DNA from: Acanthosepion esculentum | Lineage: Eukaryota; Mollusca; Cephalopoda; Sepiida; Sepiidae | Reading direction: 5' to 3' | Assembly (NCBI GenBank): GCA_964036315.1 | Contig: OZ038479.1 | Location: forward strand, 54,406,746 to 54,470,745 | DNA length: 64,000 nt | Part shown: positions 43,753 through 54,687 of the stretch, in pieces | Position numbering within the stretch: position 1 is the stretch's first letter | Layout of the letters: every line of letters starts with the position of its first letter | The notes under the pieces: model-generated | The model's input: only the letters and a program-made list of their open reading frames with translations | What the model was told of the DNA's origin: nothing | The model's database searches: none | Program-made: the position numbers and the translations under genes

Positions 43753-44895
43753 TTAACAAAGGGAAGATTTTACTGCCCTATGTGTTTGCATGTGTTTTTT
43801 TAAGTGCAATCTCTGAGAAAATGCACATATACAAACATCACATTTATATGGTTTCTCTCCTGTATGTGTTCGCATGTGTCCTTTCAAGTGTGCACTTTGT
43901 GAAAATGCAGATCCACACATGTCACAAGAATATGGTTTCTCTCCTGCATGTATTTGTTGATGTCTTTTCAATGATGAATTGTGTGAAAATGCAGATCCAC
44001 ACATTTCACAGATATATGGTTTCTCTCCAGTGTGTATTCGCATATGTCTTTTCAAGGGTGATCTTCTTGAAAATGCAGATTTACACACATCACAAGAATA
44101 CGGTTTCTCGCCAGTATGTGTTCGCGTGTGTTGTGTCAAAGATGAAGTGTCTGAAAACGCAGATCCACACACTTCACAAGAATATGGTTTTTCTCCAGTA
44201 TGTGTTCGCATGTGTTTTATCAAGTTTGCTCTTTGTGAAAATGTAGTCCCACACACCTCACAAACATATGGTCTTTCTCCAGTATGTGTTCGGATGTGTT
44301 CTTTTAGATTTGGTCTATGTGAAAATGTAGACCCACACACATTACAAGAATATGGTTTCTCTCCAGTATGTGTTCGTATGTTTCCTTTCAAGTGTGCACT
44401 TTGTGAAAATGCAGATCCACACACATCACAAAAATAAGGCTTCTCTCCTACATGTGTTTGCTGATGTCTTTTCAAAGATGAAGTATGTGAAAATGCAGAT
44501 CCACACATTTCACAAGTATATGGTTTCTCTCCTGTGTGTGTTCGCATATGTCTTTTTAAGAGTGATCTTCGTGAAAATGCACCTGTACAAACATCACACG
44601 AGTATGGCTTTTCTCCAGTATGTATTTTCATGTGTTGTGTCAAAGATGACGTATCTGAAAATGCAGATCCACACACTTCACAGGGATATGGTTTTTCTCC
44701 AGTGTGTGTTCGAATGTGTTTTCTCAAGTTTGCTCTTTGTGAAAATGCAGTTCCACACACTTCACATGAGAATGGTCTTTCCCCGGTATGTGTTCGTATG
44801 TGTTCTGTCAAGTTTACTTTTTGTGAAAATGCAGAGCCACATATTTCACAAGTATGTGGTCGCTTTCCAGTACATGTCTGCATGTTTTGCTTCAT
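43753..44895 (-). CDS. C2H2 zinc-finger protein, 13 fingers with six-finger duplication
   Basis: The predicted nuclear DNA-binding protein of 380 residues starts at a true ATG (44895) with MKQNMQT and is almost wholly fingers. Helices in order: [91 protein letters not shown]. Fingers 2-6 and 8-12 repeat the same helix order, with finger 1/7 at the block start, giving a 504-bp internal duplication. Finger 6 has Asn for its first His (LKGNIRTH) and probably does not fold normally; its twin, finger 12, is intact. It is a tandem paralogue of the gene at 54.7 kb (same strand, same MKQ-MQT start). No effector domain is visible, and the region upstream holds dead fingers, not an exon I can recognise. 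Confidence 0.88.
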   Translation of the reverse strand: MKQNMQTCTGKRPHTCEICGSAFSQKVNLTEHIRTHTGERPFSCEVCGTAFSQRANLRKHIRTHTGEKPYPCEVCGSAFSDTSSLTQHMKIHTGEKPYSCDVCTGAFSRRSLLKRHMRTHTGEKPYTCEMCGSAFSHTSSLKRHQQTHVGEKPYFCDVCGSAFSQSAHLKGNIRTHTGEKPYSCNVCGSTFSHRPNLKEHIRTHTGERPYVCEVCGTTFSQRANLIKHMRTHTGEKPYSCEVCGSAFSDTSSLTQHTRTHTGEKPYSCDVCKSAFSRRSPLKRHMRIHTGEKPYICEMCGSAFSHNSSLKRHQQIHAGEKPYSCDMCGSAFSQSAHLKGHMRTHTGEKPYKCDVCICAFSQRLHLKKHMQTHRAVKSSLC

Positions 44896-45640
44896 TTGTG
44901 AGATAAATGTGTTAATCTATACACTTCACATGTATAGGGTTTCTCTCCACTATTTTTATGTCTTTTCAAAGATGTATCTTAAACTGCAAATTCAGATACT
45001 CCCTGAGCATATGGTTTCAATTTTCCTCTTGTTTTGTCAAAGTAGCATCAGAAAAAACAGATCTACACATTTTACATGGAAACATTTTCTCTGTACCATA
45101 TTTTGTATAGTTTAAATTTGTTCAGGTGCAAATAAATAAACTTGATAAGCGCATGGATGTTCATGTTTGAAAAACTGTTCCTTCACATATTAGAATGTTT
45201 TAATGAATCTGAAATAATGCAAATCCAAAAACTGTCCAAGTATATTTGTTTTCTCCTTAATGTGGCTTTAAAAATAAAATTCGAAAAATGACTAAACATG
45301 TCACAATTCTATAGATACCCAGATCTCTAAACTTGATTTCCAAGAAAGGCTATACTTCAGACAGGAATATGCTTTCTTTTGTGTTTCCGTAGATGTCTTT
45401 ATTTCGTGTTGATCTTTTCAATTTCATAATATTTTTCTTTCTCTTAGGCTTTGCATATCATTTTGTTATCTATTCAAATTGATCAGGTTCAGCAATGATT
45501 TTCACCAATCCTTAGCAGAACTTTCATTTTCATTCCAGTATATCTGTAAAAATATACACACAAAAAATTCTATAATCTTTAAGGAAAATTCTTTTATTAA
45601 GAGACCATACCTGTTAATAAATTCATACATTTTCTGTATT
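44896..45640 (-). pseudogene. Upstream relic fingers and duplicated 5' flank
   Basis: Just upstream of the ATG the minus strand still encodes broken finger pieces (complement of ACACTTCACATGTATAGGGTTT, GATCTACACATTTTACATGG). The segment, including CCCAGATCTCTAAACTTGAT and TTCCAAGAAAGGCTATACTT and ending with CCTGTTAATAAATTCATACA, aligns in order with 55669-56740. It therefore belongs to the duplicated unit and may include the promoter or 5' exon of both genes. Confidence 0.65.
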
Positions 45641-45649
45641 TATTTATAC

Positions 45650-45920
45650 AAATAGTTTTTGTAAAATGGTGACAAGGCAACAAAGTTACAAGGGATTACT
45701 GAGTGTGATAAAATATGAGAAAAAGAAAACATTATTATGGAGAGAGAGAGAGAGAGCAATAAAAGAACAGGAATTAAGAAGCAGAAGATAACAATTGACA
45801 TTGCATTTGAATTTTTGAAGATCAAATTTGACTGGGAAGCCAGGAGAGGGTTCCACAGGCGAGGAGTGTGATAAAAGAAACTGTTAGCATAGAACTTACG
45901 GTTAAATCTAGCTTAAATAT
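45650..45920 (-). mobile_element. LINE 3'-end remnant
   Basis: It contains AATTAAGAAGCAGAAGATAA and GACTGGGAAGCCAGGAGAGG, members of the RTSHLWNSLP-type 3'-end family, plus a (GA)n run near 45740. The frame is broken. Confidence 0.5.
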
Positions 45921-45929
45921 TTAATTTCT

Positions 45930-46135
45930 CGAAATTTCATGAAATTATGTAAGTGGGTGGTAATATATGTAAAAAAAGAAAAATTTTACCAAGATTTTCT
46001 AAAAAAAAAATTTCCAAAATAATTTCATTCATTTCTGAATATGTCCTGAAAGTTTCATTAAAATCCGTCGATTATTTGAATTTTGCAAATAATGTGTTTT
46101 TCCTCGGAAAAAGCGCAAAATAAAACAAACCTTTT
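45930..46135 (+). repeat. Repeat family X
   Basis: ATTTCATGAAATTATGTAAG, TGGGTGGTAA, TCCTGAAAGTTTCATTAAAA and TTTTTCCTCGGAAAAAGCGC recur in order at 58735-58935, and partly at 26.3 kb. No coding capacity is seen; the class is unknown. Confidence 0.5.
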
Positions 46136-46139
46136 TTCT

Positions 46140-46840
46140 TTAGTTCGCTGCTGTACAAAAAGAAAAAAGATTTTTAACCAAAATTTTGAACGTGCTAGAA
46201 AGGAGTAAAAATTTCAAAAAATAATTTAAAAAATACTTTGGTCTTTCCTCTTAATAATAACATAAACATTTTGTTTGAGGACGAAACTTTTTTTTAATTG
46301 AGTTTTTTTTTCATCATGCTATGGATGCTGTTTTTTTACGCAAGCTAGTGGAGGTACCTACATTTGAATACCTATTGTATTCGAAGTCTTACCTTCTTTC
46401 GTTCTAGTTTCTCAAAAATAAAAACTGTACAGATAAATAATTCTTACACACAATCAACGATAAAATTTCCAATTTCTCTGCTACAATTTAGCAGACAAAC
46501 AAACCATACATTTTATTTATTTAAAAAATTATCTTTGATCATACTTACGTTTTATGTCTTCTTTCATCGAAATTATAAACGGAAACCCCAATAAGAGTAA
46601 CGGAAGATTAAAAAGCCTTTAAATAAAATAAAATTTTAATTGTAAATTTTCTTATGAAATCCACGATTCAATCCTTTCTTACGACACCAATTGTTTGAAG
46701 AGCGATCTTCAAGGGAGACAATTAAGGTAAAGCATTTTTAAAAAAATGTAAACAAGCGATAGAAATCGTTTAAAAATAGTTTCATTTTAATTTTTATTGA
46801 GGAAAACTAAAGAAAAACAAAATAATTTAACTGCTGTAGG
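46140..46840. other. AT-rich sequence, no recognised feature
   Basis: I see no credible gene. The frame at 46364-46594 is unrecognised and of low complexity. Confidence 0.4.
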
Positions 46841-46846
46841 AAAATT

Positions 46847-47355
46847 GGTAAATTTTCATTTTAACACCCGGGCGCTAAATTCACTGCTGAATGGGCCTAT
46901 TTACTTCCTTTCCTTGCAGAAATTAGTACCCACTAAAAGTTAATGCACAAACTTGTTAAAGTAGATGGGTTGATTCTATTTTTCATTAGTTTTTTCATTT
47001 GTCCCCTTCTTCTACACAGAAACCCCCTCCCCTAACCTTAACACCTAACCCTAAAAAAGAAGGGAACAAATTAAAAAATTAAAAACATTAAATTAAATAA
47101 TTGCTTCAATTGCCCTAATCTTTTTGGGGGTTAGAGAGAATGATTAATTTTTCTTTTCATTCTTCATAAAAAAATTACTTTGTTATTCTTTTATTTGTCG
47201 ATGTTTACATATATTTGAATGAAAGTTAACTTTCTTCTTAAGTACAAAAAAAAAATCGCTTAACGCAAGCGCGTACTAATTTCTGCAAGGAAAGGAAGTA
47301 AATAGGCCCATTCAGCAGTTAATTTAGCGCTCGGGTATTAAAATGAAAATTTACC
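46847..47355. mobile_element. Foldback element FB4, 83-bp terminal inverted repeats
   Basis: 46847-46929 and 47273-47355 are inverse copies with 80 of 83 positions identical (GGTAAATTTTCATTTTAA at the outside, GCAGAAATTAGTAC at the inside). The interior of about 343 bp is AT-rich, non-coding and contains CCTAACCTTAACACCTAACC. High arm identity suggests a fairly recent insertion. Target duplication was not resolved. Confidence 0.8.
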
Positions 47356-47359
47356 AGAA

Positions 47360-49330
47360 AATTTACCATATTTGCACCAATGGGGTGAAAAAAAAAGGTG
47401 TCAATATTTTTTTTTGCCTTCATTTATTCACACCTGTCAACAACTTAAAAATCTTTTTTAAGCCGAGAGTGAAGAGATCTCTAACTTCAGAAAAACGGAG
47501 ATTTTTACCAAACAGAGCGAAACAGAATGATCTTAAAAAAAAAACTTAAAAAAAAAAAAACAACTGTCTCAAAAACAAAAAGTAAAGTCTATAATCGGGA
47601 CCATAATTCTCATGCACAAAAACGATAGAAAACTATCTAGAACTTTTGAAGGAAAACCTTTTGAAAGAGATCAAGTTAATTAATTGCAGAAGAATGAAGA
47701 TTGTTGTTGCTGCATTATGATGTTCATTTCCAAAAGTTGTTCTGATGGACATCCATCAAAAAAACCACTGTAGGAAAAAATATCTTCACTTCATACTCAA
47801 CTCAAACAAAAGTTTCGAGAAATCGCACCGAACGAATAGAGACTGGCCAGGGCGAGGAAAAGAATGCAATCAGATTAAGTTGCGAAAAATATTGCCCTTT
47901 CTGCGACGTATAACCAGGAAGATAACTCACTGAAGAAAACATTTTTTTTAAGAACACTGCATTTTGCACATGCGAATTCTGCCTTCGATTCTAGAATCAA
48001 AAGTCAAAACTTTTACCAAAAAAAAAAAAAAAAAAAAAAAAAAGGAAAGAAAAAAATGCTTACCCTAAAACTAAAACATCATTCTTCCAATTCGCAGCAG
48101 TTAGCGTGATTTGGGATCAGCATTAATCCATTTGTTAGTCCAATGTTTTTTAATTGAATTTGTAAACAAACACAGATTTGGTAAATAAATCCTAGGTACT
48201 GCCAAAAATGGATGCATTTTTTTTTAACGAAATAAACGTAAAAATACTGAACAAAAAACGATACCGCCTGTTTTAAAAATTTACTAAAAATCAGATAATT
48301 ACCCGATTTAAATGAAACTTTCAGCACTTCTTTATTAATGAAGGAATAATTGTATAGACTAGAAAACTTTGTCGAAATACTTTTTAGATGCTCAGTTAAT
48401 TTCGATACATCAAGAACACCTTTAAAATTAGGGGATGACAAATATTTTTTATATAGTTTCAAAAAGAAATATCCCTAACGATATTATTTCATTAAAACGT
48501 TTTTGCAATATCAACTGTGAACATCTTGAAAATTCGTCCTGAAATCTTACAAGAATAATTCAATAAAACTAAAAAAAATACATTCTTTTGTGGTAAGTCT
48601 ACCTTATGATAAGGTCCTTATCCCTGACGATAATCACAGGCGGGTTTAAAGGCTCTTCTATTTTCCTCTTTGACTTTTGGAATGGAAAACACATGTTTCT
48701 TTTCGCTCTGATTAACACAAGGCATGTTAAGTACTTCAGACTGAAGATTGTATTGAACTGTTCATAACTTCAACTTCGTTTCTTTCTTTGTCCTTCTGTA
48801 ACATGTTAATACATTTAATTGTTGTTCGTCTGAATTTCGTGGTTTTTTTTTATTTGGATTCACAATGAGTCCACTAAATATTGTTTGTAGGACAAATGTA
48901 CCAGAAAGCATAAAATGATAATACTTTTCATTCCTGCAACAATCTACAATGAATATTGGTCTTCTTTAATTTTAGATTTGATGAGTAGGACAATTATATC
49001 ATCTTCCCAACACCAAAAAAAAAAAAAAAAAAATTCTTGTATGATTGATTCCTTGCCCTGCTCTAGAATAACAAAGAGTTAGATCAGTCCAAAAATGGAG
49101 TATGACTGCCATACCTAGGATGATACATGGCCCTGTGGGTGAGGAATTATTTTCTACCCTGCAACCTTATTTTCCCACAGACAAAACATCGCAAGCCTCT
49201 TGTTACTCTATTGCTAATTCCATGGTAAATGTTCAAATGAGCGACATTCCTTAATTCCAACAGTTTAGACCAATGGTTCCCAAATATTTCAGGGGGTTCT
49301 GCTCCCTGGTATATGAAAACGCAACTCTAA
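47360..49330. other. AT-rich sequence, no recognised gene
   Basis: Poly-A tracts lie at 48017-48043 and 49014-49033. 48270-48330 (TCAGATAATTACCCGATTTA, AATGAAACTTTCAGC) is a reversed piece of repeat family X. It explains part of the 127-residue minus frame at 48079-48462, which I do not regard as a gene. Confidence 0.4.
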
Positions 49331-50340
49331 AGCCCCTGTCCTGCTCCACCAATGTACAGTCAACTTTTTATTGGATTTCTTTCATGCTCATATTGCAAGT
49401 CAAATGAGCATCTTAGTATTTTCCATTTTAACTGTAATATAAACTTGATACACTGTCGAGTAAGGGCAAGATACACTTCCGGTACAATGTTTGTGTGGTG
49501 TATATTATGGTCCAGATATGCCCGCCATGCCACATACACAGGGTCGAGTCATCTTCATTTCAGTTGTATTCCATTGGTAAGGAAGAAGTTCTACTAAGAC
49601 AACTTCTCCTCCAGAACTGTTACTTCACTACCTCCCCATTCGCCAGTGGATATGTCTCCGATTACCAATCTTAAACTCTTCAAGTTTAGGTTCAACCATT
49701 ATCTATCCCACATATCCTCATAGACTTACTTCCTTCTCTAATGTTCATGCAACAACCTCCTGGCTTGCTGATGTCAATATGTGATGGCTGGGGTGATCAA
49801 AAAGACTGCTAAGTGACACTACCAAGAACACAAAGGGAAAGACAAGCATGATAAAAGAAAATGAGAAGCAACAATGCAGGCAAGTTGGTTATACATCATT
49901 TTTATTTATTTTGAATCATTCCCCCCCCCCTAAGCAAAGCAACAAAGCCACTGAGATACAAGGGATTACCAAGCATGAGAGAATTCTAACACTTTCGCCC
50001 CAGCCCCTCCACCTCCGATGTCTTACTCTCTCAGTTGAGGTGTCTACTCAGTCTTAACCAAACTTAAGGGAGTGACCGTAGGTCCCCTGAGCATCTGTAG
50101 ATCATTTGACCGGTCCACTGGTTTAATCCTGCTTCCTGCCCACGTTGTGTTTGGTTTGATCCAGAAAACAGAAGTGATGTTCATCCATTCACGGTCAACT
50201 GAAGATGTAGACATGGCTGGAGAGTCTGTGCTAAGAAATTTAGAATGCACCAAAAAAAATATATATCTGCAGAAAGCCAGACAAACAACTATTCAATGGT
50301 TGAATTGTTAATGTCTTTTATATAGCAGAAAAGAATAGTA
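49330..50340. other. Mixed repeat-like segment
   Basis: 49600-49760 on the plus strand (ATGTCTCCGATTACCAATCT, AACTCTTCAAGTTTAGGTTC) has the feel of a LINE C-terminus, unproven. 49920-49985 carries AAAGCAACAAAGCCACTGAG, part of the LINE 3'-end family. 50044-50311 contains overlapping frames on both strands in GC-richer sequence. It could be an exon relic or retroelement, and I do not recognise the protein in either direction. Confidence 0.3.
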
Positions 50341-50389
50341 TAGAAAAGAAACGGGTTACAGAAAAGAAAATAATGGATGTAAAAACTCA

Positions 50390-51010
50390 TACACTGGATT
50401 CTAGACACAGAGAGTGGGTTGTGATTAACTTGTTGTGAAATCGTCTCAGAACGATATACAACTCTTGCGATGGAGAGATAAAGATTTCTGTGTGTGGCTT
50501 AAAGTTTATAGTTGCGTTCCTCCTCAGTGGTAGTAACAGTAGTAGTAAATCTTTGTGGTAGCAGAAGCATCGGTACTTATATTAACAGTACATGTTAGGT
50601 GGTTTTGTTCCAATCCCTGACGTCACTTCCAGTCTCCTATATCTCTCCACCCAGCTCGACTGCACTTGATGACAGATGAGTCCAAAAACAACCTTTTGAT
50701 TATTGTAGCTTGTTCAATGTTTCCGTTTCCAGTGGTAGTAATAACAGTGGCTTGTTCGACATTTCCATTTCCAGTGGTAGTAATAATAGTATCAGTAGCA
50801 GTCTTAGATTGTTGGAGGAGTAATTCGCTTCTTCGTACTTATATCAACAAAATATGTTAGTGGGTATTTGGTTCCAATCTCTGACATCGCTTTTAATCTC
50901 CGACCTATCTCTACCCAGTTCGACTGCACTCGACAGCAGACGAGCCAACCACTCTATCAACAGATTTCTGTGCGTGTTTATATAGATAAACTAGGCTGAT
51001 CATAAATCGA
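50390..51010 (-). repeat. Tandemly duplicated, possibly LTR-derived segment
   Basis: 50535-50690 and 50796-50950 are imperfect copies at an offset of about 261 bp (TACTTATATTAACAGTACAT / TACTTATATCAACAAAATAT; CAATCCCTGACGTCACTTCC / CAATCTCTGACATCGCTTTT; CGACTGCACTTGATGACAGA / CGACTGCACTCGACAGCAGA). Inside, a 44-bp unit (GCTTGTTC...TTTCCAGTGGTAGTAATAA) is itself doubled at 50708 and 50752. A minus-strand TATATAAAC near 50985 could be a TATA box. Confidence 0.5.
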
Positions 51011-51239
51011 CCCTTGGGCCACGAGTGCTACTTTCAACCCAAAATCATGTGAATTTCAAAGTACCTCATAACCTTAGTATGCTCTATTTCAAATTTTAAC
51101 CAATAAAAATTATATCTATCATCTTCCATTGTCTTTATAATGACCCAATTCCAAATGGGCTAGTTCAGATTCCCATCAGTAAACAAAATTGTTCTGATCT
51201 AATTTCGCTGTTCAAATCTACTCCAATTTCAGTTAAAAA

Positions 51240-51480
51240 AAAATATATATATGTGTGTGTGTTTGTGTGTGGTTCTCAAACTCTCTCTGTTATAGAATAT
51301 GGAAAAAGAAAACATTATTAAGGAAAGAGAACAATAAAAAAAATATGAATTAAGAAGGCAGAAGATTATGATTGGCATCGCATTTAAATATTTGAAGATC
51401 AAACTTAACTGGAAACCAAGAAGTTGGAAGAGAGTTCCACAAGTGAGAAGTGCGAAAGAAGAAACTGTTAACACTATTTA
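51240..51480 (-). mobile_element. LINE C-terminus and 3' end, best copy of its family
   Basis: Minus-strand reading gives SFFFRTSHLWNSLPTSW and FPVKFDLQIFKCDANHNLLPS, the characteristic end of a non-LTR reverse transcriptase ORF. A short 3' UTR with AATAATGTTTTC follows. Just beyond it on the + side, 51465-51545 is a SINE-C tail in minus orientation. Confidence 0.6.
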
Positions 51481-51670
51481 TATTCAGACTATTGTCCTCA
51501 TCTTTGTTGTTTTTATCACACTTCAGATGCTTTTTACAATAAAAGATGTAAAAGTAAGTAAATTTCTTTTGCAATGCCTGTTTGTAGGAGAGACTTTGTA
51601 AATCACGGATACAACAATAGTAATGCCTTTGAACAATACTTGGTCAGACGCCGCTAATTCCCACATATAT

Positions 51671-51790
51671 ATTTTTCCTTTAGTCATCATGTGATCTAAT
51701 TATTTCAAGATGAGGTTGACTGTGCTTGCTCTCTGGCAATCCATGTTCAAACCCAAGCGACACTTTATTCTTATATGACAATTTCAAAAA
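51671..51790 (+). mobile_element. tRNA-like SINE family D, plus copy
   Basis: AATTATTTCAAGATGAGGTT, GACTGTGCTTGCTCTCTGGC and ATGTTCAAACCCAAGCGACA (B-box-like) match 54000-54125 in inverse orientation over about 115 bp. Confidence 0.5.
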
Positions 51791-51839
51791 CTGAATATGT
51801 AGAAATAATTTCTGTTTGAATTTTTGGGATGAGGAGTTA

Positions 51840-52110
51840 TCATTATTTACACTATTTACATTTGGACACTTGTCTTCATCTTTGACAATAGGCTAATAGA
51901 TAAAAAAAACATTGGTTTATGAATTTGGTGACATAGTAATTGTGAGTTCAATAAAAGAACAGGAATTAAGAGGCCATAAACAATGGCTGACATTGCATTA
52001 AAATTTTTGAAGATCAAACTTGACTGAGAAGCAAGAAGCCAGAAGATAGTCGCACAAGTTAGAAATGCAAGAGAAGTGTTATATACCATACCTATGAACA
52101 CTAATGGGTA
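51840..52110 (-). mobile_element. SINE-C and LINE 3'-end fragments
   Basis: 51840-51895 is a SINE-C tail (minus). 51900-51955 is a SINE-C head in plus orientation (GGTTTATGAATTTGGTGACA, TTGTGAGTTCAA). 51955-52110 is a LINE 3'-end copy (minus). Three repeats are joined end to end, and the 122-residue frame across them is chimeric and not a gene. Confidence 0.5.
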
Positions 52111-52239
52111 TGTCCCAATCCTCATAAATATGTTGGACATTATTGTAAGTGGGGGTAATATGTCTAAGTAGTTTCCCTTAGCGAGAGAGCTTCTTGATTT
52201 TGTCCAATGGCCAGAATACAGCAACCTCTCTTTTTTGAG

Positions 52240-52612
52240 GGTTGGATGGGCCCTCCTAACATCAGTTATATTTAGTTTACTTTGTGTTGATATTTAGTTT
52301 GTTTTGGGGTTCATTCGCTCCCCTCTCATTCTTCATCATTAGATTTTTATATATGATAATAAATTATCATCAAATTTTTATGTCACGGGGTGCGTTTTGT
52401 AGGTCCCCTTGAGAGGATGCAGTATTATGGTGTATGGAGGATTGATTGGTGACAGACGAGTTTTTATGGTGAATGTGCAAATTGTAATGAGTGAATGGAT
52501 TGTGAATCGGATTAGCTAGGTATAAGATAGTTAGTGATGACCAGCCTCAACCCCTCCCCCTTTTCGGCCTTGTGCCATAATTGTGTATTTTCATACAATA
52601 AATATCAATATG
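52240..52612 (+). mobile_element. Second, 5'-truncated copy of the 23.6 kb LINE 3' end
   Basis: It ends CCCCTTTTCGGCCTTGTGCC then ATAATTGTGTATTTTCATAC then AATAAAT, the same 3' terminus as the LINE at 23651-25637. Upstream GGGGTGCG...CCTTGAGAGG and AGTTAGTGATG are weakly similar to its 3' UTR. No coding sequence is kept. Confidence 0.6.
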
Positions 52613-52804
52613 TCTCAGTAGTCCACCACTAGCAGTGGTTTACCTACTTCATGCCGCTGGTGAGTATTGTAGGTTGTTGATGTTATAAAGATTACAATTT
52701 CATTTCCAAACTCCATTTTGGTTATTTCTCATTCAGTAATCTTTCCTAGGTTACAAGAAGAAACAGCATAGAACTTACAGTTAAATTTTTGTTTGAATTT
52801 CTGG

Positions 52805-53030
52805 GATGAGGAGTTATTATTTACACACTTTATATTAGGACTAAGGATAATACGAACTAGACAATATCCCTAGGCATGAGCAGTGGAATGAGAACAGTCT
52901 ATTCCTGTAGATTAAATAAAAGGTTCACTTCAGAATTCCCCTGTAGGTTACTCAGATCAATATTACATCTGAGGAAGGCTGGGGTTAGCTGTAGCTAAAA
53001 TGCAATAAGGAAATAACTATGAAAACCCTT
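52805..53030 (+). mobile_element. SINE-C copy, head missing
   Basis: GAGAACAGTCTATTCCTGTA, GATTAAATAAAAGGTTCACT, ATCTGAGGAAGGCTGG and AGCTAAAATGCAATAAGG parallel the 54.3-54.6 kb copy. Confidence 0.5.
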
Positions 53031-53469
53031 TTTTATTCATAAGTTTATAATAATGTCTTGAAATATAGAACAAGAAATTTTAAGCGCAATAAATTCTGAA
53101 AAAAATACATTTTCTGGACTTGATCCTTTTTATATCTCAGATTATGTCTTTTAATTTTCCAAATAGTCTTTAATATTTTTGTTGTCAATTCTTGAGAAAA
53201 AAAAAAGAACATGTATAAATCCAGTTTCATATGTTTAGGTTTGGTGAAAATTCTAGATAATAACTTTTTAAATTAGTAATTGCCAATTTTCATGTTCATA
53301 GAAAGTTTTATCAGATTTTAAGAAGTCTGGTCTATGCATTCAAATTAGCACATTCCAACTCTAAATGTCTAAAGTTTTCAACATTTTTATTTCCAATTGC
53401 TTACCTTGCATTGTAACTAAATATTGTTTATCATTTTCCAATACTCCTTTGTATTTTTTAATTTAGTTT

Positions 53470-53995
53470 ATGATGCCCAGAAAACATAACACATGAATGT
53501 TGTTTGTTAATGGTTCATTCAAGAATTTTACCCAAAAAATGACAGAAAAAATAATTTATTGCCTTCTTCATTAAAGGAAAATGGGTTCTTACAATAAGAT
53601 CATAATGCTTTTGATAAACAATACAAATATTTAAGTCTTTCAAACTTCAATTTTGTTTTCAGATTTCATTTACCACTTTAAAAAGAAACAGATAAGTTTT
53701 ATTGTTTGTGTGTGCATGGTTCATTTATTAAACGTTGGGTGTTACTGGTGAGGAGTAAGACTTTTTTAAAAAGGTTGATACATATATTAATCCATTTTTT
53801 TTTTAATGTTCTATGAATGATCTCAAAAAATAATCTTTCATAGTATTTTTTGCTTTTTAGTAACTCTGATCATCCTGCAAAAAATCAGTTTTGTTGTTTT
53901 TGTGTATGCATGCTCCATTTATTAAAAGTCGGCCAATCTTGGTGACAAGTCAGAATTAGGTTGTTACATATATTTGTTCAAATGATTTCAAAGAA
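53470..53995. repeat. Diverged tandem repeats, about 190-bp spacing
   Basis: GTGTGTGCATGGTTCATTTA TTAAACG (53705) and GTGTATGCATGCTCCATTTA TTAAAAG (53900) are followed by similar words (TACATATATT; AAAATAATCTTTCATA / AGAATAATCTTTCATA). A weaker third start lies near 53495. Confidence 0.45.
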
Positions 53996-53999
53996 TAAT

Positions 54000-54121
54000 C
54001 TTTCATAATTGTCATATAGGAATAAAGTTTCGCTGCCAACACTTGGGTTTGAACACAGATTACCAGTGAGCAAGCACAGTCAACCTCATCTTGAAATAAT
54101 TCAATCATGTGATGGGTAAAG

Positions 54122-54125
<4 letters not shown>
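54000..54125 (-). mobile_element. tRNA-like SINE family D, minus copy
   Basis: This is the reverse complement of 51671-51790 with roughly a dozen differences. The adjoining A-run and AT tract (54123-54167) follow its end. Confidence 0.5.
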
Positions 54126-54163
<38 letters not shown>

Positions 54164-54174
54164 TATAGGAATTA

Positions 54175-54608
54175 GCATCATCTGACTGAGTATTGTTCTC
54201 ATCTTTGTTGTTTTTATCATACTGTGTTGACCATCTTGCCCTCCAGCCTTCCTCAGGTGTATATCAATATGAATAACCTATGGGACAATGGCCTCGTGGG
54301 TAAAAGTATTGGTTTGTGAATTTGGTGACATAGTCACTGTGAGTTCAATCCCTGGGTTAGGCAGTGTGTACTTGCACTCAGCATGCAAAATCTGAACAGT
54401 GCTAAATAAAATAAAAACTAGATGATATTCCTAGTGGAATAAGAACAGTCTAACCCCATAGATTAAATAAAGGGTTCAGTTCAGAATTTTCTGTAGTTTA
54501 CCCAGATCAACACATATCTGGGGAAGGCCGGAGGGCACAACAGCTGAAATGTTTTGATAAAAACAACAAAGTAGAGTACAATAGTCTGAATATGAATAGT
54601 GTAAACAT
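54175..54608 (+). mobile_element. SINE-C full copy next to an inverse tail
   Basis: 54175-54275 is a SINE-C tail in minus orientation. 54285-54608 is a complete plus copy. Its head has TGGCCTCGTGGGTAAAAG (A box) and GTGAGTTCAATCCCTGG (B box), then AATAAGAACAGTCTA, GGGGAAGGCCGGAGGGCAC, AACAGCTGAAATGTTTTGAT and the tail AATAGTCTGAATATGAATAG TGTAAAC. Confidence 0.65.
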
Positions 54609-54687
54609 TAAAAGAATTTCACAATATTAACAAGCTTATTTAAAAAATGTGAGAATATGTAAATTGAAATAAAAACTATCTAATCGT

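Noticed and set aside
43782..45115. Several plus-strand frames of 150-190 codons
   Set aside because: Antisense shadows of the 13-finger gene and its relic flank, with no independent motif.
47030..47060. Telomere-like CCTAACCCTAA words
   Set aside because: Only a couple of degenerate units inside a foldback element; not a telomeric array.
48079..48462. 127-codon minus frame
   Set aside because: No recognisable motif, rich in Phe, Lys and Leu as expected from AT-rich DNA, and part of it coincides with repeat family X.
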